A stretch of 35,648 bases of DNA from an uncultured Eubacteriales bacterium (GTDB lineage Bacteria > Bacillota > Clostridia > Peptostreptococcales > Anaerovoracaceae), in assembly GCA_900315125.1 (NCBI GenBank), contig OMXT01000065.1:1-35648 (forward strand), in the 5' to 3' direction. Position 1 is the stretch's first letter, and each line of letters begins with the position of its first letter. The translations under genes and the position numbers were made by a program. Shown here piece after piece: positions 8,170-17,200 of the stretch. The notes under the pieces are model-generated. The model saw only the letters and a list, made by a program, of their open reading frames with translations, had not been told where the DNA came from and did not search any database.

Positions 8170-9996
8170 TCACTCCGCATGTGCGGATGCGCCTTCCTGG
8201 AACCGCTTGACCTTTCCTGTTGTTGTCTTCACCATTTCCTTATCCTGGGCAATGAGCCGCGTGATCTGTTTATAGGCAGGCATGCCTTTGTTTATGACCT
8301 CCAGATCCTTCCAAATGATGGCCTCCACAGCCTCCTGGTCCTCCGCGCCGTATTTCTCTCTCATGTACTCCGGATCGTAGACGATCTTGGCACAGAGAGC
8401 AAGCTCGCCGCTGCCGCCGGACTCCCGTTTCGGCACGCCGATGAGGATATTCTCTTTCACGTAGGGGAGATCCGCGATCAAAGTCTCGATTTCCTCGGGA
8501 TAAACATTCTTGCCGTTTTTCAGCACGATCACGTTCTTCTTGCGGCCGGTGATAAAGAGGAAGCCGTCCTTATCCATGCGCGCCAGATCGCCGGTCTGGA
8601 GCCATCCGTCCACAATGGTCTTCGCCGTCTCTTCCGGTTCCTTATAGTATCCCAGCATCACATTGGGCGCCCGGCAGATGATCTCGCCGATGCCTTCCTC
8701 GTTGGGATCCTTCAATTCTACTTCCACTGTATAGAGCGCTTTGCCGATGGATCCCGCTCTTCTTGCCTTAGCATCTTCTGTAGCGATGACCGGCGACGCC
8801 TCCGTCATGCCGTAGCCCTGGACAACGCTGATTCCCATAGCCTCAAACCCCCGGACGGTCTCCGGATCCAGCGCGGACGCTCCGCTGAAAACAAAGCGCA
8901 GCGCGCCGCCCAGCTGCTCGATCACATCTTTAAACATCCGGCGCCGTACATCGATATGGAATTTCCGCAGCATGCCGGAGATCCGCATGCCCTTCTTCAG
9001 CGTATCGAGTTTCCCCTGCTTCTCCGCCTCCCGCATGACGCGTTTATAGATCGCCTCGATCAGCAGAGGTACGCCGATAAATATCGTCACGTGATATTCA
9101 CACATGTTTTTCTGAATATATCTCAGACCATCGCAGAACACCGTCGTCACCCCGCAGGCATACATCATGACCTGGGTATCGCAGCCGAAGGTGTGATGGA
9201 AAGGCAGAAATGCCATGTTGATGTCTCCATGGCGGATATCCTGTGTCCGTTCCATGGCATATACATTGGAAAGAACGTTATACTGGCTCAGCATTACAGC
9301 CTTGGCCCTGCCGCTGGTTCCTGATGTGAACAGGATCAGCGACACACCATTCGGGTCTATGGGCGTCTTCCAGTACTCATCGTCTCCTGCCTCGCAGGCC
9401 TGCCGCCCCTCCTCGATCAGAGTCCGGCACGACTCGTAGCCTTCCAGTTCTGTCGTAGAGAAAAATGCCCGGATACGCAGCGGTCCTTCCGGATCGGCGT
9501 CCGCTGCTTCCGGACCGGCAGACTGCTCCGCTTCCATCTCCGCCTTCAGCTGCTCCGCGATTTTCCGGTGCTTCTTATCGAATACAAGAACTTCTGCCCC
9601 GCTGCGGCGCAGAGACCACAGGGCCTCGTCGTAAGGCAGCCCCTTATCCAGAGGAACCGTTATGCCGCCTCCCATGGGTACTGCCATATAGACAAGCATC
9701 CACTCATAGCAGTTCTCCGCGATGACCGCCACCTTGCGGCCGCCCAGACCGCGGTTCTTCAGCCCGGTTCCGAACCACTCGTTCTCCTGTCTCAGCTCGT
9801 GATATGTGACATGCCTGTATGCCGGTTCATCGTCCTTCTCCGCTGATGACCGTCTGCCGGCCTTCTTTTCCTTAATAATGAATGCGTCGTCTTCTGAATA
9901 AGCCTTGTCCACATACTCCAGCAGCGAGCGGAAATCCCTGTGTTTCACTGCCGGGAACAAAGGCTCCAGCTGTTTTACTCTTATATTCTCTGCCAT
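8170..9996 (-). CDS. AMP-binding long-chain acyl-CoA synthetase (FadD-like)
   Basis: A 608-residue ANL-superfamily enzyme that would activate a carboxylic acid to acyl-AMP and then acyl-CoA. The P-loop is ILFTSGTSGRAKAVMLS (221-237), A5 is GYGMTEASP (394-402), A7 is GWLQTGD (464-470), the hinge is ITGRKKNVIVLKNGKNVYPEEIE (482-504), and the catalytic lysine is in KTTTGKVKRF (Lys595). Length and the GRKKNVIVLKNGKNV hinge fit the long-chain fatty acyl group rather than acetyl-CoA synthetase. No membrane anchor is present. An Ala/Glu-rich stretch at about 152-171 looks like a surface insertion. AGGGG lies five bases before the ATG. It is first in a two-gene unit with the EamA transporter; no functional link is evident. 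Confidence 0.9.
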   Translation of the reverse strand: MAENIRVKQLEPLFPAVKHRDFRSLLEYVDKAYSEDDAFIIKEKKAGRRSSAEKDDEPAYRHVTYHELRQENEWFGTGLKNRGLGGRKVAVIAENCYEWMLVYMAVPMGGGITVPLDKGLPYDEALWSLRRSGAEVLVFDKKHRKIAEQLKAEMEAEQSAGPEAADADPEGPLRIRAFFSTTELEGYESCRTLIEEGRQACEAGDDEYWKTPIDPNGVSLILFTSGTSGRAKAVMLSQYNVLSNVYAMERTQDIRHGDINMAFLPFHHTFGCDTQVMMYACGVTTVFCDGLRYIQKNMCEYHVTIFIGVPLLIEAIYKRVMREAEKQGKLDTLKKGMRISGMLRKFHIDVRRRMFKDVIEQLGGALRFVFSGASALDPETVRGFEAMGISVVQGYGMTEASPVIATEDAKARRAGSIGKALYTVEVELKDPNEEGIGEIICRAPNVMLGYYKEPEETAKTIVDGWLQTGDLARMDKDGFLFITGRKKNVIVLKNGKNVYPEEIETLIADLPYVKENILIGVPKRESGGSGELALCAKIVYDPEYMREKYGAEDQEAVEAIIWKDLEVINKGMPAYKQITRLIAQDKEMVKTTTGKVKRFQEGASAHAE

Positions 9997-10024
9997 ATAT
10001 GCCCCTGCTTTCTATTGGTATACA

Positions 10025-10053
10025 GAGTTATTTTACCATACTTAGACTGTCAA
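10025..10053 (-). promoter_or_regulatory. Possible promoter of the acyl-CoA synthetase unit
   Basis: On the minus strand a perfect TTGACA (10053-10048) is followed 17 nt later by the poor -10 TAACTC. A better-looking TAAAAT is only 12 nt away. The -35 makes the location plausible; the -10 is uncertain. Confidence 0.35.
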
Positions 10054-10118
10054 GCCCATATATTTTATAAATTCCGCGCCGCATATATTATTCGAACACA
10101 AAAAGACCGGGCGCCCAG

Positions 10119-10146
10119 AAAGGCGGGCCGCTGCCGGCCCGCCTTT
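10119..10146 (-). terminator. Terminator hairpin downstream of the VanX-like gene
   Basis: An 11-bp perfect GC-rich stem, AAAGGCGGGCC (10119-10129) with GGCCCGCCTTT (10136-10146), has a 6-nt loop. On the minus strand the stem ends in CCTTT and a second small GGGCGCCC hairpin followed by TTTTT comes next. It lies 74 bases beyond the dipeptidase stop. Confidence 0.7.
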
Positions 10147-10219
10147 CCGATTCACATGATGTTAGTTATAAGAAGGTATATTATGAAAAATGACTGACTC
10201 TCTGTACACCTGCTGCCGA

Positions 10220-10969
10220 TTAGACAAGTTCCGCAGACGCCTCTGCGAATCCTTCCTGTTCGTCCAGCGCGAATATGCCGTCATACAGAGCCGGCTGCTT
10301 GGTGGTATAAGCCCAGTTCTTATCTCCGTATTCAAAATGCCACCACTCCGACGGAAGATTGGTAAATCCGGCGTCGATCATGATGTTATAGAGCAGTCTG
10401 CGGTTCTTGCGGATGACATCCGCGTCCGGTTCCCCTGCCGCTTCCTGGGTCTCATAATAAGCCGCCTTCGTCTTGTCCGTAAACGCATCGAATTCTGTTC
10501 CGAACTCCAGCTCTTTCCCGTCCGGTCCGACGATGGTCAGGTCTATGGCTGCTCCTGTGGTATGAGCCGGCGGATAGACGCGGTCCGGCTTAGGATTGGC
10601 GACGAATTTACTGATCTCCGCGACGCGTTCTTCCTCAGAAAGCTCCTCGAGATGGAATTCCTTAGTGATCTTCTCACTGTATGATTCAAACAATTCCTTC
10701 TGCAGCGCAAAAGGACGCCACACATCCCACAGCCGGAAGCGATAGCCAGCCGGAAGCATGTCCGCTGCCTTGTACAGCATCTCCGCCACTTCCCTGCGGG
10801 CAAAACATCTGGACTCTGCGTTTTTAAATCCCAGCACCGGATACTGCAGGGCAATATCAATGCGCTCGGAATCCTCGATCTCCACCAGCGGTGAATCGAT
10901 GAAAGCTGTTTCTTTATAATCTCCCGGATCCTCGATAATAGGGATCGGCCTCTCCATGAAATCTGACAT
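10220..10969 (-). CDS. VanX/DdpX-type D-Ala-D-Ala dipeptidase (M15D)
   Basis: A 249-residue zinc dipeptidase. Catalytic features are LWDVWRP (Arg85, transition-state arginine), AHTTGAAIDL (zinc His136 and Asp143), and EWWHFEYG (Glu208 base, zinc His211). The family motif normally begins with Ser two places before the His; here it is Pro-Ala-His, a variant. No signal peptide is present, so it should act in the cytoplasm on D-Ala-D-Ala or peptides from wall recycling. There is no vanH, vanA ligase or vanR/S nearby, so this is not a glycopeptide-resistance cluster. AAGGAGG lies eight bases before the ATG. It diverges from the DDAH-like gene across a palindrome-rich 313-bp region. Confidence 0.88.
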   Translation of the reverse strand: MSDFMERPIPIIEDPGDYKETAFIDSPLVEIEDSERIDIALQYPVLGFKNAESRCFARREVAEMLYKAADMLPAGYRFRLWDVWRPFALQKELFESYSEKITKEFHLEELSEEERVAEISKFVANPKPDRVYPPAHTTGAAIDLTIVGPDGKELEFGTEFDAFTDKTKAAYYETQEAAGEPDADVIRKNRRLLYNIMIDAGFTNLPSEWWHFEYGDKNWAYTTKQPALYDGIFALDEQEGFAEASAELV

Positions 10970-11018
10970 TATGTGCGCCTCCTTGCTTTACATACCGAAA
11001 TTTCTCAATTTCAATAAT

Positions 11019-11047
11019 ATTATACCCCTTTTACCGCGATTTGTATA
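11019..11047 (-). promoter_or_regulatory. Promoter of the VanX-like gene
   Basis: On the minus strand -35 TATACA (11047-11042), a 17-nt spacer and perfect TATAAT (11024-11019) lie about 50 bases before the ATG. Confidence 0.6.
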
Positions 11048-11115
11048 TACTTTACTGACGAATTTTTCAATATATTGAAATTTTCCTTCGGCTTATTATT
11101 TCTTTTCGATTTCTG

Positions 11116-11144
11116 TTGACAGATAACAATATATAATATATTAT
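11116..11144 (+). promoter_or_regulatory. Promoter of the DDAH-like gene
   Basis: Perfect TTGACA (11116-11121), a 17-nt spacer and TATTAT (11139-11144), giving a leader of about 130 nt. The -10 sits inside the AT-only palindrome 11131-11146. I see no known riboswitch in the leader. Confidence 0.7.
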
Positions 11145-11282
11145 ATACAATATATTAATGATCATGCTTCTGCCTAGGCGTAAGACCTGCGGCAGCGCAT
11201 GCAGAAAACGGTAAATAACTAACCGCCAGTTACTGACTAACTAATTAATAGAAGCTGATGAACAGCGCAGAAGGAGGCCATC

Positions 11283-12056
11283 ATGTTCACTAAAGCAATC
11301 ACCCGCAAACCCTGTAAGGCACTGGTTAACGGAATTTCCACCGCCATGTTCGGCGAGGGCAAGCCCGTTTACGAGGATGCTGTAGAGCAGCATGACCAGT
11401 ATGTAGCAACACTGAGAGAGCTGGGACTGGAGGTACTGGATCTGGAAGCTGACGAGCGTTATCCGGATTCCTGCTTCGTAGAGGATCCCGCCGTCGTCAT
11501 GCCGGAATGCGCTGTCATCACTAACCCGGCGACGGATTCCAGAAAAGGCGAGAAGTACGAGATCGTCGACGCCATCAAGAAGTTCTACAGCGATGATCAG
11601 ATCTTCCATCTGGAGGAGCCCGGCACCATGGAGGGCGGCGATGTCATGCTCATCGACAAGACATTCTACGTCGGCCAGTCTGAGCGCACCAACGCGGAAG
11701 GCGCCCGTCAGTTTGCCGCAATCGTAGCTAAATTCGGTTATGACGTAAGCACCGTTCCTGTAACCGAGGGACTGCACCTGAAGGATTTCGTCATCTATCT
11801 GGGCAACAACGACATTCTGGTATCCGCTGTTATGAACGATGTTCCGGAATTCCAGAAGTACAACCGCTTCGTCGTTCCTGAGGAAGAACTGTATGCCATC
11901 AACAGCCTGAACATCAACGGCACCGTCTTGACACCCAAGGGATTCCCCAAGACTCAGGCTTACATCGAGTCTCTGGGCTACCCTGTCCGTCCCATGAACA
12001 CCAACGAGTTCCGTCTCATCGACGGCAGCCTGACCTGCCTGTCCCTGCGTTTCTAA
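11283..12056 (+). CDS. DDAH-like amidinohydrolase (dimethylarginine dimethylaminohydrolase family)
   Basis: This 257-residue member of the guanidino-group modifying (amidinotransferase) superfamily has the expected order: YPDSCFVEDPAVV (60-72), EEPGTMEGGDVM (111-122), catalytic His165 in GLHLKDF, and nucleophile Cys252 in SLTCLSLRF at the extreme C-terminus. DDAH enzymes hydrolyse methylated arginines to citrulline plus an amine; close relatives act on arginine or citrulline-like substrates, and the true substrate here is open. The protein is soluble. AGAAGGAGG precedes the ATG. It is a single-gene unit with a consensus-like promoter and a textbook terminator. Highly regular codon choice suggests strong expression. 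It diverges from the VanX-like dipeptidase, which may share its control region. Confidence 0.87.
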   Translation: MFTKAITRKPCKALVNGISTAMFGEGKPVYEDAVEQHDQYVATLRELGLEVLDLEADERYPDSCFVEDPAVVMPECAVITNPATDSRKGEKYEIVDAIKKFYSDDQIFHLEEPGTMEGGDVMLIDKTFYVGQSERTNAEGARQFAAIVAKFGYDVSTVPVTEGLHLKDFVIYLGNNDILVSAVMNDVPEFQKYNRFVVPEEELYAINSLNINGTVLTPKGFPKTQAYIESLGYPVRPMNTNEFRLIDGSLTCLSLRF

Positions 12057-12072
12057 ATACCGCGTTTATTTC

Positions 12073-12097
12073 TCCGGCCTTCGGGCCGGATTTTTTT
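12073..12097 (+). terminator. UUCG-loop terminator after the DDAH-like gene
   Basis: TCCGGCC, loop TTCG, GGCCGGA, then seven T residues. It is a textbook Rho-independent terminator 16 bases past the stop codon. Confidence 0.95.
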
Positions 12098-12164
12098 ATA
12101 ACAAAGGCCTGACCGGCCGTTTCTCTTCTCTTAACTTTCCGTATTCCATGCTCTGCGCAAGTTG

Positions 12165-12173
12165 TGGTATAGT
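12165..12173 (+). promoter_or_regulatory. Extended -10 promoter of the DUF1703 gene
   Basis: TGGTATAGT is an extended -10 (TGnTATAAT-like) 27 bases before the ATG. No -35 is recognisable at the usual distance, as is common for extended -10 promoters. Confidence 0.45.
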
Positions 12174-12199
12174 AATAGGAGCAGAAGGAGGCGCAGGCC

Positions 12200-13825
12200 A
12201 TGGGTATCTATCTTAATCCAGGAAGCAAGAAGTTTGAGATGGCAGTAAACTCAGCCATCTACGTTGACAAGACTGGTATGATTTCTTATCTTAATTCTCT
12301 GATCAATACCGAGCAGCGCTATCTGGCAGTTTCCCGCCCCCGCCGTTTCGGCAAGACCATGGCTGCAGAGATGATCTGCGCCTATTACAGCCGCTGCGGG
12401 AACACCCGACCGTTGTTTGAAAGCCGGTGCATAGCAGACAGCGACCATTGGGACCAATACCTGAATTCCTTTAATGTTATCCGAATCAACATGCTGGATT
12501 TCGTCATTCGTTCAAAAAACTCCGGGGATCTGATTCGCCTGCTTCAGCAAAAAGTTGCAGCAGAACTGACAGCTGCCTATGGCGATGTCGCGTATGATGA
12601 TCCCGGCGATCTTGCCTTTGTCATGGAAAACATTTATAGCCAGACCGGAGACCAGTTTGTCATTGTTATTGATGAGTGGGACTGTATATTCAGGGAATTT
12701 CGTCAGGATTCTGAAGGCCAGAAACGGTATCTTGATTTTCTCCGCGACCTGATGAAGGACCGTGCCTACGTTGCTCTTGCATATATCACCGGCATTCTGC
12801 CCGTAAAGAAATACGGACAGCACAGCGCCCTGAACATGTTTGTGGAATATTCCATGCTCGATCCCGGTCAGCTGGCAGAATACGCTGGTTTTACGGATAC
12901 TGAGGTCCGCACCCTTTGTGCGGTTCATGGGCGTGATTATGATAAAATACGCGAATGGTATGACGGATATGAATTGTATGGAATCATCCCGCCGGGTCAG
13001 GCCGAGCCATTAGAATACCAGATCTACAGTCCCTACTCTGTCGTTCAGGCGATTCTTTCCGGGCAGATCCGGGATTACTGGAATGCTACTGAAACCTATG
13101 AGGCCCTGAGTGTTCATATCAATCGCAACTTCAGCGGTCTGCGGGATATGATCCTGCTTCTCATGGAATATAAACGCATTCCTGTGAATACCCGAAAATA
13201 TCAAAACGACATGGACTCTCTGGCAAGCGCAGACGATGTGCTTACGCTGCTGATCCATCTGGGCTATCTTGCCTATGACAGCAGAGACTCCGAGGTTTAT
13301 ATACCAAATCAGGAAGTGCTGGATGAATACAGAAATACCGTGTCCGAAGATCAGAACTGGACCCGGCTTTATGCGGTGCTGGACCAGTCGCAGAGACTTC
13401 TGGAAGCAACATGGGCAGGTGATGAAGAAACCGTTTCTGGTCTCCTTGATAAAGCGCATATGAAGGCAGGCAATTTAACTTACAACAGTGAAGCTGCTCT
13501 GAGCTATGCCATCCGCCTTGCTTATTTCAATGCGGAACAATATTACACGCTGATCCCGGAAATGCAGGCCGGCAAAGGCTATGCGGATCTTGTATATATT
13601 CCGTCTCCCGCCTGTCCGGACAAACCGGCTATGGTCATCGAGCTGAAATATGACCAGGATGCGGACACAGCCATCAGCCAGATTCACCGCCGGCAATATC
13701 CTTCCAGCCTTGATCAGTACAGCGGTAATCTGCTTCTGGTTGGAATCAGTTACCAGCGCGATGCCAGAAGCGGGAGCATTTCCTGGAAGCAGCACAAATG
13801 CAGGATAGAGAAATATCGCAAATAG
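12200..13825 (+). CDS. AAA-ATPase with PD-(D/E)XK nuclease-like domain (AAA-ATPase_like/DUF1703), intact copy
   Basis: A 541-residue soluble protein. The N-terminal ATPase has a Walker A variant SRPRRFGKT (45-53) and Walker B VIVIDEWD (154-161), followed by ALAYITGILPVKKYGQHSALNMF. The C-terminal domain carries a PD-(D/E)XK signature: Asp463 in GKGYADLVY, then Glu481-Leu-Lys483 in MVIELKYD, and a Gln helix. This architecture is widespread and often multicopy in Clostridia and Bacteroides. Its biological role is not established; proposals include nucleic-acid processing or mobile-element functions. AAGGAGG lies upstream of the ATG. A truncated paralogue sits 4 kb away on the other strand (17948-19336). 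Codon use is less biased than in neighbouring metabolic genes. A weak hairpin follows. Confidence 0.88.
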   Translation: MGIYLNPGSKKFEMAVNSAIYVDKTGMISYLNSLINTEQRYLAVSRPRRFGKTMAAEMICAYYSRCGNTRPLFESRCIADSDHWDQYLNSFNVIRINMLDFVIRSKNSGDLIRLLQQKVAAELTAAYGDVAYDDPGDLAFVMENIYSQTGDQFVIVIDEWDCIFREFRQDSEGQKRYLDFLRDLMKDRAYVALAYITGILPVKKYGQHSALNMFVEYSMLDPGQLAEYAGFTDTEVRTLCAVHGRDYDKIREWYDGYELYGIIPPGQAEPLEYQIYSPYSVVQAILSGQIRDYWNATETYEALSVHINRNFSGLRDMILLLMEYKRIPVNTRKYQNDMDSLASADDVLTLLIHLGYLAYDSRDSEVYIPNQEVLDEYRNTVSEDQNWTRLYAVLDQSQRLLEATWAGDEETVSGLLDKAHMKAGNLTYNSEAALSYAIRLAYFNAEQYYTLIPEMQAGKGYADLVYIPSPACPDKPAMVIELKYDQDADTAISQIHRRQYPSSLDQYSGNLLLVGISYQRDARSGSISWKQHKCRIEKYRK

Positions 13826-13911
13826 GCGATTTAATACTCGTTGAAATTCCAAACCACACGGGAGGGTATTCTCTTCAAATAAGTTGTATTGCATAACTAA
13901 TTATGCCGCAT

Positions 13912-13936
13912 AACCGGCCCCTTGTGAGCTGGTTTT
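13912..13936 (+). terminator. Weak hairpin after the intact DUF1703 gene
   Basis: AACCGGC (13912-13918) pairs with GCTGGTT (13928-13934) with one G-U wobble, then TTGTGG. It lies 86 bases after the stop. The short stem and poor T tract make this tentative. Confidence 0.35.
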
Positions 13937-13979
13937 GTGGTATTTGCTGAGATTTTACCGGATATCCGGGATGGTCCAA

Positions 13980-14218
13980 GGTAAAAAGGCGGCCCGACAG
14001 ATACCCGGGGAGGGCGGCGCAGCGACTCCGCAGGGACAGATGCAGGAAGCAGCGAAGCGAGTAAAAAGAACAGACAAACCCATGGAATTGTTTGAGCATC
14101 TATCAGATGCGAGTTTTCCATGGGTTCTGTTCTTTGCGAGCGAGTGCGCTGACTGCCTGTCTCGAGGACTTAGCACAGCTGCCCTCCCCGGGCGATGAAA
14201 AGGTCCGCCTCTTTAGCC
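13980..14218. repeat. Long imperfect inverted repeat (about 240-nt foldback)
   Basis: Nested complementary blocks in the right order make one long hairpin. From the centre outward they are GCATCT/AGATGC (14096-14101 with 14105-14110), ACCCATGGAA/TTCCATGGGT (14078-14087 with 14116-14125), AAAGAACAGA/TCTGTTCTTT (ending 14074, with 14126-14135), a partly matched stretch rich in GCGAAGCGAG-like sequence, CCCGGGGAGGGC/GCCCTCCCCGGG (14004-14015 with 14181-14192), and an outer AAGGCGG/CCGCCT match. It lies between two convergent genes. It has no convincing coding frame. It could be a foldback/MITE-like remnant, a structured RNA or an elaborate bidirectional terminator. Confidence 0.8.
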
Positions 14219-14228
14219 CCCTTTACGA

Positions 14229-17200
14229 TCACTCCGCTGCGATGCTGTACTCATCAGCAGAATAGTAGCTCGTCTTCTTTGTGATCTTCCACTTTACGTC
14301 CTTGTATCCATCCGCATGGACAACTACAGAATTATCTCCTGCAGCGATAGCCTTCGGCGCGATGGCAATGCTGGGTGTGGAGGAACCCACTGCATAAACG
14401 TCCGTCAGGCCGTATGCTGCTGCGCTGAATGCATAGGAATCTTTTTTCAGATCTTTCCCGTTCACTGAAACACCGGTGACTTTAGTCAGCCATTCCGCAT
14501 AATCGCAGCTGTAGCTCTGCAGCTCCAGCGCGCCGGTGGAAACATTCCCTGTTTCCAGAGTGGGCACGACCGTCATCGCTTTTCCGCTGTCTGCCTGACT
14601 GGAACTGCCGGATCCTTCGGAAACCAGCTCCCCGTCCTTTGTTACAGAGAATTTCAGCGTCTTATAGCCCGCAGCCTTGACAACGACTTCCGTATTCGTT
14701 TCCGCAGAGAAGCCACTCTTTGAAAGCTTCAGTATGCTGTAGGGTCCGCCGTATGTCGGGTCATTTGCCGTCATATACTGGTCGTCTCTAAGGGAAAGAA
14801 GTGCTTCGCTGTATTCTTTACCGCCAACCGTTACAGACGTAACCGCTTTCAGGTAAGCCGCAGCTTCGGATTTCTCTCCCTTGAATGTGATGTTATATGC
14901 TGCCGGATAAGAAGAGGAGCTTACAGCGTCCGCTTCCGGCGCATCCTTCGCATCAGCAGTCTCTTCCTTCTCAAGGACAGTGAAGGTTACGGTCTTCGCT
15001 TCATAATGCTCGGCCTTCAGCGTCAGCGTGAACTCGCCGGACGCATAGAACGCGCCTCCCTTGATCAGAAGCTGCTTCTTGTCCGATGAGATCTCATACC
15101 AGTCATTGCCGGATTCTCCGCCGTCGGACTTCGTCAGGATCTTCCTGTCCTTACCGTTGTGGGACAGCCTTACTTCGCTGAGATGCTTCAGGAAATCACC
15201 CTCGGATCCTTCTATGGTGAACACTGCATCCTGTCCTTCCGTTACCTTTTCCGGCGCCTGGATGGTCACATCCTCCAGCACCTTGCGGTACTTGATGGTG
15301 ACGGTCTGGTCTTTGTATCCCTTTGCCTTAACGACGAATACATTATCCGTCTCATTCTCGCCGCCTATGATCTTCAGCGCCGCGGATCGGATCGTCAGCG
15401 TGCCGCCGGCTCCATTCGCAGTATATCTGTCAGAAGCGATCGGGTAATAGCTGTTCAGCTCATAAACGCCGGTGATCGCTTTGACATAATCTCTGTCCGA
15501 TGCAGAAAGCACTGCATCAGAACCCTCTGCCACATACTCGCCGTTCTTCAGCTTCAGCTGGGGCGCGTCATTGCCGAGATATTTGTCATCGATGTCGCCC
15601 AGCTTGTTGTCTTCCAGTACGGACTTGATATTGCCCGGGCGTGCGTCCTTCAGAACAGCCTTGCCGGAGCTGAGGTAATCCGCGTAACAAAGATATGTTC
15701 CGCCGTTCTTCGCCTCGCTGACTGCATCGTAGTAAGACGTCCAGTCCGCGAACTTCTGTCCGTCCGCTGTGCAGGCGTAATCCGGAGTGACCTCTTTGAG
15801 CCAGCGGTCCGCGATCGCCTTTGCGTCTGCGTTGTCAGAGATCTTATCCATGATCAGCGCGTTGATCAGCAGGTCGCCGTCAAACTTCAGGTTCGCTGAA
15901 ACGCTGGATCCGCCGCTGCCGCCGGAGCTGCCGCTGCCGCCGCCCGAGAAACTTGCTCCCGTGATGGAATCAACTTTTGCTTTCTTGGGCAAAGCCTTCT
16001 TTGCCCCGCTGCCGCCGGTTACGGTGAAGGATTTGCTGATCGTCTTAAATCCTGCGGATTCTATCGTCACCGTATACTTGCCTGCAGCCTTTGTGTGGTT
16101 CACACCCTTGCCGTCGTTTCTTTCGGTATCATTGTAGATCACGAACAGCCCTGTATTGCCATAGAGGAAGTAATCGTCAATAAACGTCAGATCTTCTGTC
16201 GTTCCATCCGGCTTTGCCAGAGTCACCCGCTCGATGGGCTCATTCAGTCCGTGGATCATATTATTGATCTGGAAGTGGATGTTCTGTCCCGGCTGGATCG
16301 CTCCGTTCTCGCTGAGCTGGATGGTGGGCGCTTCCGCGTTCACCAGGTTGACCGATGCCAGGCATGTTTTATGGCCGCTGGACTTGACGCGGACATAATA
16401 TCTGCCGTTTGTGCGGAAGTTATCCTGAGGAAGATCGATGACGATCTCTCCGACAGTGCTGCTGCCGTGGGCCGCTGTGGTCTTGCTGTACTTTACGCGT
16501 TCGTTCAGCGGTGTAAGGTTCTCGTTATTGGACACAAGCGCTACCGCTCCTGTTTCCGGGATATCGTTGAACCAGGCTTTGTCCTCATCCTTCGTGTAAT
16601 TGAACATGATGACAACTTTTCCATTGCCGCTCTCGTTGATCTCCGCTTCGGAAACATAATACTTAACGGCGCCGGATCCCGCGGATGAACCGTCTGCTGC
16701 GAACGTTGTCTTCTTCGGGTTTACACGGATGTTTCCGTCGTCATCGTAGTTCGACAGATAATAGTCGAAAACAGAGACCGGACCGTGGGCGATGAAGTAC
16801 GCTGCGGATGTGTTCTGACGGACGGTCGGCGCTGTCGGGTTCTCATTGCTGCTGAGTTTTACCGTCTCGCTCTTGCCGCCGGATTCTGCCGTGATCTTTG
16901 CAGGATCAAGGCTTGTAATCTCCCATTTCATCACGCTGCCGTCATCGGTGACCTTCGTCAGCGCGGAAGTGACATCCGTTCCATCAACGGTTATCTTGGT
17001 GTTCGCTTTATCATACCCCTTCTGAAAAGCTACCGTTACGAACTGGGCGAAGCCAAGATCCTGGATGCCGGTTTTCTCGTTGACAAGCAGATCGTTCTTT
17101 TCCTGTTCCTGAGATCCGCCGCCATTGCTGCCGCCGTTGTTTGTTCCAGGATCTGTGCCCGGGTTGGTTCCGGGATTCGTTCCTGGATTGTCGCCGCTGC

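Larger units (their letters stand above)
10970..11282. promoter_or_regulatory. Divergent control region between VanX-like and DDAH-like genes
   Basis: This gene-free 313 bp holds two promoters facing apart. It also holds a 16-bp perfect palindrome TTTCAATATATTGAAA (11065-11080), an extra half-site TTTCAATA (11009-11016), and a second perfect 16-bp AT-only palindrome ATATAATATATTATAT (11131-11146) lying on the DDAH promoter. The region is much more AT-rich than the genes. The palindromes could be operators, but AT-only palindromes can also arise by chance in such sequence. Confidence 0.5.
13826..14228. other. Gene-free interval with hairpins
   Basis: This 403-bp gap between the convergent DUF1703 gene and the large surface-protein gene contains the weak terminator at 13912-13936 and the long foldback at 13980-14218. 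Short reading frames run through it on both strands, but none has a ribosome site plus recognisable protein features, so I call no gene. Confidence 0.75.

Noticed and set aside
10220-12056. Glycopeptide (vancomycin) resistance cluster
   Set aside because: Only a VanX-like dipeptidase is present; no VanH dehydrogenase, D-Ala-D-Lac ligase or VanRS genes flank it.
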